From assembly GCA_012931725.1 (NCBI GenBank), contig CM022953.1, positions 61,778,881 to 61,842,880 on the forward strand: a DNA stretch of 64,000 nucleotides, written 5' to 3'. The stretch comes from Litsea cubeba (lineage: Eukaryota; Streptophyta; Magnoliopsida; Laurales; Lauraceae). Positions 23,309 to 34,420 of this stretch are shown piece by piece. The notes under the pieces were generated by a model that worked only from the letters and a program-made list of their open reading frames with translations, was not told where the DNA came from and ran no database searches. The translations under genes and the position numbers were made by a program. How positions within the stretch are numbered: the first letter of the stretch is position 1; every line of letters begins with the position of its first letter.

Positions 23309-23889
23309 CTGTATTGGTAAAATGTAAGCTTGTGAGCAATGTCCCATAGCAAGCAGAGTAGCAAAGAAACTGATGACACCAAAAAGGGAAATTTACATAT
23401 AGCCTACTGTACATTTCACAATGCCAAAATATCATTTCTCTTTTTATTCTTAAAAAAACCACATCTATCAATCTTAAAATTTCTGTAAACCACTAGAGAA
23501 ACAGTTGGCTGCTAACTTTTGATTGATTGATTTTGTAAATCTTGAAATTTTCTCTACATCTAGTCTCATTCAGATTGATATCCTGGTCATAGACTGACTG
23601 CTCGATCATCTCAATCAACTCTCTTCCCATTAGTCAATTTGAATTTGTGGCAATCAGGACTCAGGAGTTTATGCTAGATCTTCTAAGAAAACTCTCATCC
23701 GTTGGAAGTGGTCAAAAGGTTTTGCTGTTCTTTTCCTTTGGCTTTTGGTTGTTGATCAAGGTGGCTGACTGATACTTTTATAACCTTATAGGTGGTTGGT
23801 GTAAACATCTAAATGGAAACCATTGTTTTTAAAAATATTAGAAAGGCTGATGTCTACTGTAAAATTTGGCGAATCCACTGCTAACCCAG

Positions 23890-24479
23890 TGCGAGACATC
23901 TGTCTATCCTCGGATTCAACAAGGATTGATCCTTGGGTCTACTGGATGGGGACCTGGATATAAGATTGCAAACATGTATATGATTATCCAAGCATCCGAA
24001 ATCTTTGATTCGGAATAAAGTAGATATATATTGAACCTATTTTTGGATTCCCAAGAAATTTGATCCAGATCTAGATCCATGCATATAGGACCCGGAACAT
24101 TCGGATCCAAAAAACTGGGTCCTTGTGTGTTCTGACCTAAGGATCTGGATCCAGGTTTTAATGACCTACATAGCTTGTGTTATATTTATATCTAGAATCT
24201 AAGTCATACCATTTAATAACCTCACTTGTATATTGAAAAATATTATTTTAAGCTCTTTTATCTAATTATGTTAGTGCACTCTACATCGTATTTCTGATCC
24301 GGGGCCTATAACCGGATCCGGTTTCCTTTTTTTTTTTTTCCCTGAGTTTATGCTGATTCGATACAATATATATGTTCCTTATCAGATCCGGACATGGCTC
24401 TAAAATCGGAATTGTGAAGACAGATTTGGGTCCATATCTATCATGGTTCCATCCTTGATTCCACCCGTTTCTATCCCTA
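23890..24479. mobile_element. Possible third copy of the GGAACC/GGATCC-rich hAT-like MITE
   Basis: Rich in GGATCC and GGGTCC words. The right end, read as reverse complement, begins TAGGGATAGAAACGGGTGG, like the TAGGGTTGTAAACGGGT ends at 33821 and 53721. No matching left end or target duplication was found. Confidence 0.4.
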
Positions 24480-24848
24480 CTTGGATAGTGTGAGTGTATG
24501 GGTGGGTGTGTAAGTATACACCCGAGGAAAAAAAATCGGAGATATTACCGGAAAAATTCAGAAATACAGGCATTTATCCCTGTGGGTCCTGGTCATTTGT
24601 GCAGCACCGCACCGATTGGGTCTTCCCTCCACATTTCTAATTTTTTTTATTTTTTATTTCTACCGCCGATAGGGGCGCTAAAAAACGCTATGGTCGCCGG
24701 ACGCGATCCTCCCCTCCCTTTTATTCTCAACGTCTTCTTCCAATAGAAGACTTTTTTTTTTTTTTTTTCTGTTGCTCCTTATTTTAGTTCAAGAAAAATC
24801 ATCTGCTACATTTCCGAGCGTTACTTCTTCTCAAAACCCTCCAAAACC

Positions 24849-25315
24849 ATGGCTCCAAAAACCACCTCAGCATCCAAGAAGGTCACCAAAACCACTCCCA
24901 AAACACCCTCCAGTGCCTCCAAAACCACCACCAGCGCCTCCAAAACCACCCCCAGAACCGTCACTACCCGGAAAACCACCGCCACTCGGAAACCGTCACC
25001 TGCCCCAAACCCGCCACTCCAGAAACCATCCCGAGAGCCGTAATCGCCTCGCCAAAAGCATCGAAGAGTCCCAAAGCCACCTCTTTTGAAACCACCACCG
25101 CCGCCGCCACTCTCCAAACCACTTCCTAGATTGCAAAGGTTGCTCAAACGACCTCTTCCGAATGCAAGGAAGCTACCCCAGATACAACCATTACCCCCAA
25201 AACCGCCCCTAAAACCACCACCAAGATCAGGAAGAAGATTGTGGAGAGGAAAGTCATCAAACGCGTCAAAGTCAAGAAAGAAGAGAAGCCCAACTCCCAG
25301 TCGCAGATGAAAACC
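24849..25315 (+). pseudogene. Lys/Thr/Pro-rich basic protein remnant
   Basis: An ATG at 24849 (MAPKTTSASKKVTKTTPK) opens a basic, low-complexity frame with repeated SASKTT units that stops at 25043. The same composition continues in other frames to about 25315 (KIRKKIVERKVIKRVKVKKE), implying shifts and at least one stop. The composition recalls linker-histone tails or basic N-termini of RNA-binding proteins, but no domain is visible and I do not recognise the gene. It lies inside peroxidase intron 2 on the opposite strand. Confidence 0.45.
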
Positions 25316-25621
25316 CTAACCCTATTGGTGAACTTATTGGGAAAGGTCTGGAACATGATCCCATTGCCTCTATGACTTTGATCAAGGCGGAGTACAAGCA
25401 AAGCGGTGAAGATGGAATTTTGAAACGCGTCAGTGTCTCAGAAATCGCTTCACTTACCCATGCTCTAAAAAAAAATTTTCAAATAGTACTGACGGACCCA
25501 ATTGGTGTCCTATATATAAGCGGGACTCATTGGGGATATTGACGATATTTGGAGATTTTACCTGTAAAATTTTCAAAAAATATCTTGTAAAATTAACATA
25601 AATAAATAAATAAAAAGTGAC

Positions 25622-25801
25622 CTTGAGGGTGGCATCTCTGGCTGAAGTGGTGAGAATATCGGTTGCAAGAGACTGTGTGGGGGCATGCCTCTCGACCTCG
25701 GCTTTGATGTCATCGATCACTTCAAAACCTCTCAGTGATTTGCTACTTGAAGCACCCCTCTCGCTCCCCTCATGCTTCAGCAGGATCGAAGCATCACAGC
25801 C
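25622..25801 (-). pseudogene. Peroxidase exon 2
   Basis: 180 nt, phase 0 at both ends (acceptor GATCAG/GGC, donor CTCAAG/GTCACT). It encodes GCDASILLKHEGSER, SLRGFEVIDDIKAEVE and ARDAT. GCDASILL keeps the calcium-site region. The two cysteines usual in ...CP and VSCADIL are replaced. Confidence 0.92.
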
Positions 25802-25910
25802 CTGATCAAAACAACATGCACTTAATGATAGAATCACCTTTACATATATAACTGTTTCGGCCATGATGCATGCATAGCATAATGAGGATTAAAAAAAATC
25901 TATATAATAT

Positions 25911-26260
25911 GGCAGCTCAGGTTTTGAATCCTGGACATTTTAAATCCTTGGATCTATGTATATAAATCCAAGAGATAATATAGCAGCTCAGGTTTTGAAT
26001 CCTGGAACATTTTAAGTCCTTGGATCTATGTATATAAATTCAAGGGATATTTTAGACCCTTTGATTTAAGAGGGGAATACAAAAGGGGGCAATAAGTTAG
26101 AGTTATTTACAGGTATTGCCATCCCTTTTTTTATTTAAAAGAAAAAGGGCTAAAAGTTGGATATATTTACAAGTTTTTGCCATTCTCATCAAGAGCAAAA
26201 AGAGTCAGCAAGTTTGAATTATTTACAGGTATTGCCATCCCTTCTTCATTTAAAAAAAAA
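25911..26260. repeat. Short tandem repeats in peroxidase intron 1
   Basis: A ~70-bp unit (AGCTCAGGTTTTGAATCCTG...) occurs twice at 25911-26045. A unit with TTATTTACAGGTATTGCCAT recurs two to three times between 26094 and 26260. Confidence 0.7.
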
Positions 26261-26507
26261 AGTACTACTTCATTGATGATGAGATGGGACCAAGATAAGA
26301 AGATGAGATGAGCAAATTGGGTGAAAGATTTCATGAATGAATGGAATTATATCATTTGGCAATCAATTGAATTTTTTTTTTTTGTGGAATCCATTTTATG
26401 GTTGGACTTGCTTTCGAGACGCATGGAATCTAGGTTCGGTCGGTCTGAGACATATCCAGGTCCGGTGGTGCGTCGTGCCTTCAGGCACGGGAAATTTCTA
26501 GTATATA

Positions 26508-27772
26508 TATATATTACATGATTAGTGGGCTCAAAAGGTCATTTTAACCCTCATTGCACGAGATCAGTTATTTTGCATGAAATGATGTTTTTTCTTAATA
26601 CTTTCAACTAGCGTTCCTAACGACTTTAGTTTTATAACGTTAAGGGTCGTTAGGGACCCTGCGGTGTATATAAAATATAACAAAAAAGCTTTTTTTTTCT
26701 CTTTCGTTGTCAACGCCCATGTCTTTGTAATGACTATGATGAAAGCATAATTCAAGTCATGTCCAGAGTTGGGAAGATGATGAAAGTAGAGGCGGACCCA
26801 ATGCCGGCCCTGCAGACGAATACTGAATTCATAGGAAGATGGTTTGGTGAAAATCCGGAGAGCCTGATAGATAGGAGATGGAGCAGTGGAACTAGAGCTA
26901 AAAAAAGCACCATCTCCTACACTTTTTAACAAAAAAAAAGATTTATGTGAATCAGGAACAAAAGTCTGGCCTTGAAATGAGATATTTTGTGGAGAGCCAC
27001 AAGCAATGAGGTAATTGTCAGCAGGGCTAAAAGCTGCATAAGAGCCATGAATTACCAAACCAAAGAACGCAAAAGCATAAATGGAAAGAATCAACTTCAT
27101 CAACCTCATCCTCATCACCTCCTAAAAACCCAAATTCTCCAAACATCCAAAATCCAATTTTAGGAACCCAATTCTTAGCACCAGAAAATCATCAAAATCC
27201 CAACTTCCAAAACACAAAATCAAGACTCCAGACCCTAAGGATAAAAAAAACCCAGAGCTTTGAAAATCCCAGAAACCAGATTCCCAAATGAATAGAGAAA
27301 TAAATTAAAAACCTCCCACAAACCCAAATGCCCAACTTCTAACCAAATTTATGAAAACCTAAACTCCCAAATTGATAAAACTCAAAACTACTCAAATCCT
27401 CAAATGCCCACATTCCAAACCACAGTAACTGAAAACCCCATCCACCCAAAAAACAAAAACTCCAACAAAATGGCATCAGATCAGACAGCAAACCCACTGA
27501 AAATCCCACGACCAAATTTCCATCAGGAGAGTCATTCGTCGAAGCTTATTCTGCAGATCTAACACAACTCGTTCCAGCTAATTCAAGAGGACTTTGGGCG
27601 TTGAAAAAAAAAAAAACTTTTCTGTTGTACTTTGTATACACCTTAGGGTCCCTAGCGACCCTTAACATTATAAAACTAAGGTCGCTAGGGACGCTAGTTG
27701 AAAGTGCTAAAAAAAATATATCATTTCGTGCAAAATGACTGATCTCGTGCCTTGGGGGTCACTGGTCATGTA
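26508..27772. mobile_element. TIR DNA transposon carrying a receptor-kinase fragment (Pack-type)
   Basis: Inverted ends of about 190-215 bp. The left end 26508-26722 matches the reverse complement of 27586-27772 through ATATTACATGA, GCACGAGATCAGT, GCGACCCTTAA-TATAAAACTA and on to CAACGCCCA. Between the arms lies a piece of a plant gene: its 5' UTR, start codon and signal peptide coding region. Acquisition of gene fragments by TIR elements is known from Pack-MULEs. The superfamily is not fixed here because no clear target duplication was found. Confidence 0.72.
26564..27118 (-). pseudogene. CrRLK1L (THESEUS1-like) ectodomain fragment inside the TIR element
   Basis: The frame starts MMRMRLMKLILSIYAF with a signal peptide (about residues 1-28) and continues AFSPADNYLIACGSPQNISF, GQTFVPDSHKS, SIYQALRIF-like PIYQALRIF and GRHWVRLYF. 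This is the start of the malectin-like domain of the Catharanthus roseus RLK1-like family, which senses the cell wall at the plasma membrane. Family members are ~850 residues with a transmembrane segment and kinase. Here only about 130 family residues remain; the last ~50 residues read into the transposon's terminal repeat. The open frame is intact. Confidence 0.8.
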
Positions 27773-28838
27773 ATATGTTTTTTTTTTTTGTAAAATCCTC
27801 TGGCATAATTTTTTATGGCATCAATGGAAAAAGGTTTTTTTTACCATTTACGGTCACCGTTTGCCATGGAAATCAATGCCTGGTGATTGAAGTTGGAAAA
27901 AAATCTCCATACATTCTCGGTATTGCTATATTTATTTATTTTTTTTTTTTTGTGATATTGCAACACTTATTTATGATACTGCAATTTTTAATTGAATTAT
28001 GTAAAGAAGTCAATAGAGCACCTTTTCTTTGTATTTTATGCGATATCCCATAATTTGATTAAAAATGTATTACAATATTGCAAAAAAGTAATAGTATGGA
28101 GAACATCTTGGTAAATTTCTCAACTTTCATCACTGGGCGTGGATTTTTATGAGTAGTGGTGACCGTATATAAATAAAACCCCATGGAAAAATCCCAACTC
28201 TATTTTAAGTGCCGTTTTTTTTTAATGCTATAATCTAAGATTTATCAACATCTAAACAACACCTAGAAGTTCTCATGAGCAGAGATTTTAAATTTTTGTA
28301 AATACCTGAGCCTTTTTTATTCGACCCACATGGACAATGTGGATGTTTTCAATGGTTCAAACCGTTACATAAGCTGTAACACTATTGTAGTGACCAACTT
28401 TTTTTCCTTAAATTTCAGACACCCATTAATGGATCCATACCCATAAAGATGTGAAACGACTTGAATGCTGAAAATTACTATAACAGTTGGCAGCAGTTGA
28501 AAACCCTAATGAAAGACTTTTCACACTGTCACACATGATCTGCCTATCTTTTTCTTGTTTTTATTTTTATTTTGAAAACCCTAATGAAAGACTTCAGTTC
28601 AACGACGTAAAGGAAGAAAAAGAAAATGCTGAAAAAAGGCCAAAATAATCTATCCAACAATATAAAAGATACCTGCAGATCGATCTAAGGAAATAAAATT
28701 TTTGGATCAATGATTTGAGTGGCAAATGAGAAGAAGATTCTCTATTTACGGTGGAAAAGCTTCAAATAATTGAACCAAAAGAAAGACTGATATGAATCAT
28801 CAATCTAAAAGAGGAAAAGTATTAGATCATTGAATAAA

Positions 28839-29745
28839 GGGATTTTTACGAAAAAATTAAGCTTAAATCTTAATTAAACGATTTTGTGAAGAAAAATCAT
28901 AAAATGACAAGCTAATTGTTGTACATTTATTTTGGACGAAATCACCCTAATTGACGATATTATAAAATGACAAGCTAATTGTTCCTACATAAATTTTAGA
29001 CAAAATCACCCTAATTGATGATATCATCAATGACGATAACGTTAGTTTTATTGCAATAAAATGATATTTTGCTCTATCTTCTTCTACCTAGTGATGGAAA
29101 GGTTATGAAAATTATTGTATTTGGTGTTCCAGTGGTTTTCCTTAAGTGGGCTCGACAATCTTGCATAAGTGTATGAGTCCCTTCCTTAGTTTCTATACAT
29201 TTGTTATGCTATTTTGCATGAGTTTTGAGAGTTCGAATTTGGAGTGCAAGGTGTTAGGTGAAATGCCTAAATGAGGATTTTCTCTTAATTTGGTGGTGGC
29301 TTGAGTGAGGTTGGAGGAGATAAATTTGGGTATGCTTTTGTGAACATTTGTTTGGTGGTTGCTAGAGTTTGAAGTCATTTGTTTGGAAAAATTTTATAGG
29401 TCTTGATGTTTGTGAACAACACAACACGTAGGAAGTCATGTGAGATTTTCTTCTAGGTATTGTATTGTTTGTGTAAAATTTTAGATCCAAATAGTATTTT
29501 TTGCTTCCTTAATTCGGAATCTTTGAATAACTTTAAGAATGAATATATGAAAACCATTGAAGAAGAAGAAGAAAAGTTACAGGAGGTTGACGATATTATC
29601 AACCTATCGTCAACTAAATTGATGATATCGTCAACTAGGGTAGCCTCGTCCAAAAAAATATACGAACAATTATCTTGTTATTTTATGATTTTTCTTCATC
29701 AAATCGTTTAATTATTATTTAAGCTTAATTTTTTAGTAAAAATCC
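28839..29745. mobile_element. MULE-like TIR element, non-coding
   Basis: Inverted ends of about 200 bp, starting GGGATTTTTACGAAAAAATT on the left and GGATTTTTACTAAAAAATT on the reverse of the right end. A perfect 10-bp duplication ATTGAATAAA flanks it (28829-28838 and 29746-29755). A 9-11 bp duplication with long TIRs is typical of Mutator-like elements. It contains degenerate TTGACGATATTATC motifs and no transposase. Confidence 0.82.
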
Positions 29746-31302
29746 ATTGAATAAATTGTGACAAACATGTGGATCATTAATCTAATGGTGGAAAACCCTC
29801 GTATCATCTATCCAACAAAACAAAAGTTTTGAATCATTGATCTAAATAATAGAAAGATCTAATGACCAAAAAGATGAAAATCGTTGATCCAAGATGGAAA
29901 GTACTTTGATCATTCATTGTTGTGGCAAAAAGTACAAAAGGATTAAAGAAATCATTTTCCTGAACTTAATAACAAAACCATCATTCTATAAGGAAGAAGG
30001 AAAGACCCCAAAGAGAAATTGAACAAGGAAAAACTCGGGAAACCTCAAATAGAAACTTAACTTCATCTTATCCGCAACATAAAAATCATTTAAGTATAAC
30101 TCTGAAATCCTAACTTTCCAAAATTTATAAAATTTACCAAAAATAGTAAAGGAATTCTAATTGCACAGGAACCCTGAAAACAAACTTTAAATTTCTTTTC
30201 ATGACCTTTCATGAAATCTAAAACTCAAATGGACTTAAAAACCCTTGAAATAAGTAAAATTTAAAATTACTATAAATAGTAACTTCTAAACAAAAACTAT
30301 ATTTTGAGATTCGAAGTGACCTTGTTATGCACGGAAACAACCTATTGGCCTTGCCCATGTTGTGTTGACATTATTAACTTTAAAGCGAAGTTATGGCAAG
30401 TTGACACCGTCCTTCCAACTTAATTTCTAATAAACTTTATGTTTCAGAGATTGTTCCACCACTTATTTATTCAACATTATTCATCACGAAAAAAAAAAAA
30501 TAATGATCATTGACAATTAACAAATAAAGACAAACTTTATATTTTGACCATCCATCTCATGGCCATAGCTCAAATAATTCACAGCATCTAAAGGATTATT
30601 TCCTATTTCAAAAGGCCATTCCAATGACAATCTGTCTTTTGTATAGCCAGGAGATTGAGAGCATGACTGAAGTAGAAAGTGGAGGGTATTAGCAGTGCAG
30701 AGTAGCTGCATAGGTGTACTTTGGTAACTGACTGATTGAGTGGAATTTCCATTTCCCTTCTACGGTTCTCAAAAACTATTCCCCTTTACTTATCACCCAA
30801 CGCCTAATACCGAAATACTGTGAAAAACGGTTTAGGGGTAGATTCATTTATCACAGTGTTATTGCAGAGTATTTTAACAAAAAAATGTCATTAAGAAATA
30901 ATTTTTATGGGTCTCCGTAAAAAAGTATCATTATTAGGATAGAAGGTTTGCATGTGCCCTTAGGGATTAGTTATCGGTTGTCCAGAATCGAGTGTCCCTC
31001 AGACTTAGGGCCAAAGGTTCCTGAGCTGGGCTGGGTGGGAGATACCCTGGGTTATAAAATAATAAGAATAATTTTAAATTCTGCAACATTTTGAAAATAC
31101 TACCATTTTATCAGAGAATTAACATACAAGATAAAAGTTGTAGTATAATTTAAATGTAATGATTAACGTGAAGAGACTCGTGAAGGAGAGTCCAAATTGT
31201 TGAGAGTCCCTTTGAATTTGAATTGAATAAATAGGGAGTCCAGATCATGTGAGAATTTCATTCTTAAAATTGAATTAGGAAATGAAACCATATTATATAG
31301 CC

Positions 31303-31508
31303 AACCTCAAGGTATTTAACCCCAAGGGGTAGCTCAATTGGCGTAGGACCACGGTTTGCATCTGGAGGTTGTAGGTTCGAAACTGCACTGCTACACTGGG
31401 GCTACATGGGAGTTAACCCGGCTTCCCTCTGGGCCAGGAGGGATTAATTTAGTCCAAAAGATTGGGAACCCTCCGATAGCTAAAAAAAAAAAAACCTCAA
31501 AGGTATTT
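31303..31508 (+). mobile_element. tRNA-derived SINE with target duplication
   Basis: The body 31318-31492 has a tRNA-like head: A box TAGCTCAATTGG near 31329 and B box GGTTCGAAACT near 31373. A tRNA-unrelated part and a terminal A12 run follow. Flanks AACCTCAAGGTATTT (31303-31317) and AACCTCAAAGGTATTT (31493-31508) form a ~15-bp duplication. SINEs move using LINE machinery; the internal boxes are the pol III promoter. Confidence 0.85.
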
Positions 31509-31835
31509 GGAATTCCTGATCGTGAAAGACACTTTTATATTTGAGAAGATAAAGTCAAAATCGAGAGTGAAATCTAGCAATCAATTGCAAAATTGAACAT
31601 CGATTTCGAAATCAATTCGCCCTCACTATATATATATATATATTAATATGATGATTGATGTGAAGTGCCACATCAATTTTCATTGTGGTTCACTTTTCTC
31701 TCATTTGGGCTGACCCTTTTTCAATCAGAAAAGAAAGAAATTCAAATAGATAATTTTCCACAATCAGGAGAAAAATCATTACCAATTAGAGGTGGGGAGT
31801 GCTTTCAAGAAACAGTAAATACAACATTGGCTTAC

Positions 31836-32105
31836 CCTGATGGCACAATCATGGAAGTGAAGCCTGATGAGGCTGGCAGCAAGTGTATAATCCTTCTCTA
31901 TCCAAGCATTCACTTTCTTGTGAATGATGGCCTCCATATTCGGACAGCTCTTCTCATAGTAACTGAGAGACAACACATCTTCTTCGGGCAACAGATGCTT
32001 AGATAAATCCTGATCATGTTCTAAATTCTTTCCAACTAGAGCTGAAACCTTAGGATTTAGAAGTCGATGAATGAAGATAGCAAGAAAGATTAGATGAGAC
32101 TTCAT
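31836..32105 (-). pseudogene. Peroxidase exon 1 (signal peptide, distal haem site)
   Basis: 90 codons from ATG at 32105 to donor ATCAGG/GTAAGC. Residues 1-22 (MKSHLIFLAIFIHRLLNPKV) are hydrophobic enough for a signal peptide. Residues 45-55 read LSLSYYEKSCP, the family's mature start, and residues 81-87 read RLHFHDC with catalytic Arg and His. This exon has no defect. Confidence 0.92.
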
Positions 32106-32198
32106 CTTGCAATTGTAATTATAGAATCGAACCTCTGAAGATGTCTGACAAATGAATGCAGGAGAGATGAGTGTGAATACATGGGTGTGTCTCATCTT

Positions 32199-32206
32199 CT
32201 TATACA
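32199..32206 (-). promoter_or_regulatory. Candidate TATA box of the peroxidase gene
   Basis: GTATAAGA on the minus strand about 95 bases before the peroxidase start codon. No other core element was identified. Confidence 0.4.
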
Positions 32207-32978
32207 CGCATGATTGTGTAGACATTCAGTTCAATATTTCTTTGGCAAACAGAGAGAGAAGACGTGGGATGCAGTCACAATTAAAATAAAAAGAAGTCAT
32301 GCCAACACGTTCGTCTTGAGGCATGCTATGAGGTGCATGCTACATAGACGGGTCCATGTGAACTCAGGCTCCTTTGACTCAGAAGGGGATGAGTCGAGTA
32401 ACTCGAACAAGTGATGGAGTGATATGTTGAGGAAAATGGCGCATCGGAAAAAATATTCACGATGACGGTCTACCGCGAATGCACAAACCATCAAGCAATC
32501 ACACATGGTTCGACAAAATTACCTAAAGTCCATAGGGAAGAGAGACCTCATCTATTATTTTTCCCTCTCAATCCTAGGAGTTAGGGTTACAATACATTAT
32601 TATATATAATTCATGCTTTCTTGGGCCCTAAAAAAACACCATACATAATGACTACAATACCCCTGACCTTGATTCTCATTCATGGCTAACTAAGACGAAC
32701 CGACCCGGCTAAACCGGATTAAAACACAATCACCCAACAAGGCACAACTTGTCATTGCGAGTAGGAGGAGCCTTGAGGGTTTAGGATTAGGGCTCATGGG
32801 CAAGGCCAACCTGTTTCTAACGTGAGCTCAGCCTGGGTTGCCGGATATGGGCTCTAGTTTTGGGCCTGTGGTTGTACCAGGCCAAACTTTCTGGCTACTT
32901 GTTAAATGGTTTGGACCTTGGCCAATGTATGCTTGGAGGCCCAAACCGATCCGACATACTTGACGCGGGGCTTAACGC

Positions 32979-33006
32979 GGGGGGGGGGGGGGGGGGGGGG
33001 GGGGGG
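32979..33006. repeat. G28 homopolymer
   Basis: An uninterrupted run of 28 G. Its real length is likely uncertain because homopolymers are hard to sequence. Confidence 0.9.
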
Positions 33007-33093
33007 TTTATTTTGAAAATGGCTTGGGCCTGGTATGAAAGCAAAGGGGATAAAAACATGGTTGGTCTGATCACAAGATCACAGTTAGAACAT

Positions 33094-33225
33094 GGCTCTG
33101 TTACCATGTGTTTAATGAATAGTTTACTATAATTTTATTCAGAGGGTTATATCCCCATATATAGAGAGAATAAATTAAGATTTTCATGTACTTGAGTCTT
33201 GGGCTGTTTGAAAACTCTAAATACA
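33094..33225 (-). mobile_element. Small LTR (119 bp) with primer-binding site, minus strand
   Basis: On the minus strand 33225-33107 reads TGTATTTAGAG...TTAAACACA, with a TATA-like CTATATATGGG inside, and is followed by TGGTAACAGAGCC (33106-33094), a variant of the Met-tRNA primer site. This looks like the 5' end of a TRIM or small copia. The partner LTR was not found; the G28 run lies within the internal side. Confidence 0.45.
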
Positions 33226-33820
33226 AGCTATTGTTTTATGGTTAGAGCTTATCTACATATTAGAGCTTTTGGTAAATCAGTAATTGTAATATTTCTCATT
33301 TTCTTTAGAAATAAGAGTTTGGCCTCTAAAAGAACAAGTCAAGCAAGGCTGACCTATTTCAGTAGAGCTTTTATAATTAAAGTAGGGAGGCAAAAGTGTA
33401 AATAATTCAAAGTATTTGAGACAAAAATGACTCTTGAAATATTTCGTAATGACACAAATTACCCTAAATATTTCTCTCAACACTTTACATTTTCTAGTTA
33501 AAATCAGCTATTTTGAAAATGAAAGAGTTCTTAGTTGTATGTTAACAAAACATTCTAATGTGAAATGGGAACTACTTTTTTTTCTTTTTAAAATTTACCA
33601 AACACTAATTCTAAATTAGAATTTAAAAATTAGAGCTTTTGTTTAGACCCTAATCTAATTAGTTATCATAATTATCATCATTGTTATTTTATAACATAGG
33701 TATCCTTGAGGTCTTTGACCCAACATGATTTATTCCTTGGGTGGTGCTTGCTAAACCCACATAAATGCTCACCAGGCAAATCTGGGGCAGATTTCAAATA
33801 CAAGTGAGGAGCAAACTCAT

Positions 33821-34412
33821 TTAGGGTTGCAAACGGGACGGTTCCAGGTCGGAACCATATTGAACCCGGATCCAGACCCGTTTCTAAATAATAATCCCGA
33901 TTCTAGGTCCGATTTTGACTCGGAACATGTTTTATTGGTACCAGGCCCCGTTCTGATTTTGGAACCGGGTCCACCTAGAGACTGGAATCTAACTCCAAAA
34001 CTGATTCTAATTTCTCTTCATTTGGACCCTGGAATCTAGTCTAGAATCGGTTTCAATTTCTCTTCATTTCTTTATTTATTTATTTTATTAAAATAAGCAT
34101 ATCATTCAACTTATAACGGTGCATCAAGTCTACTACCTCTAGGATTATACATACTACCTCTAGTATTATACATAAAAGTGTACAAAAAAAGCTAATCTTG
34201 ATATACAATTTGCAATATCAAAGACACATATGCCGGGTCTCGGATCCACGGGTCGAAACCTATATAGACCCAGAACCAGACCCATTTATCAATCGGAACT
34301 TAAATTGGATTCTGGACCCAAACCCACGTATGAATTGGAACTTTCCAGGCCTGATTTTTTGCAGGTTGGAACTTCCGGGTAAAAGGATATTTGTATACCC
34401 GTCTGCAACCGT
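33821..34412. mobile_element. hAT-like MITE rich in GGAACC/GGGTCC words
   Basis: Begins TTAGGGTTGCAAACGGG and ends CCCGTCTGCAACCGT, an imperfect inverted pair. AAACTCAT flanks it at 33813-33820 and 34413-34420 (8 bp, typical of hAT). The interior has GGAACC and GGATCCAGACCC repeats at both ends and an AT-rich middle. Same family as 53721-54328. Confidence 0.75.
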
Positions 34413-34420
34413 AAACTCAT

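Larger units (their letters stand above)
23309..25621 (-). other. Peroxidase intron 2
   Basis: Contains a GGATCC/GGGTCC-rich degenerate repeat (about 23890-24479) and a Lys/Thr/Pro-rich pseudogene on + (24849-25315). The rest shows nothing recognisable. Confidence 0.7.
25802..31835 (-). other. Peroxidase intron 1 (6.0 kb)
   Basis: Host of a receptor-kinase-bearing TIR element (26508-27772), a MULE-like element (28839-29745), a SINE (31318-31492) and short tandem repeats (25911-26260). 29760-31300 and 27775-28830 are AT-rich with no gene seen. Confidence 0.75.
20549..32105 (-). pseudogene. Class III peroxidase gene (peroxidase-7 type), four exons, probably inactivated
   Basis: Secretory plant haem peroxidase. 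Exons on minus: 32105-31836, 25801-25622, 23308-23145 and 20950-20549, all with GT-AG borders. Visible hallmarks are an N-terminal hydrophobic signal, the distal haem site RLHFHDC, the proximal site HTIGR, and the C-terminal LTGSDEGEIRTNC. About 338 residues would result, a normal length with an N-terminal extension. Two single-base surpluses break the frame: exon 3 is 164 nt where the family phase needs 163, and exon 4 has one A too many in an A8 run near 20746. Exon 2 lacks the cysteines expected in E-x-x-CP and VSCADIL (it reads ERHAP and SLATDIL). These defects suggest a pseudogene; homopolymer sequencing error could explain the exon 4 shift only. The family acts in the cell wall or vacuole on phenolics and H2O2. 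Confidence 0.88.

Noticed and set aside
31321..31400. Possible tRNA gene (A and B boxes)
   Set aside because: No cloverleaf acceptor pairing was evident, and the unit ends in an A run with target duplications, so it is a SINE.
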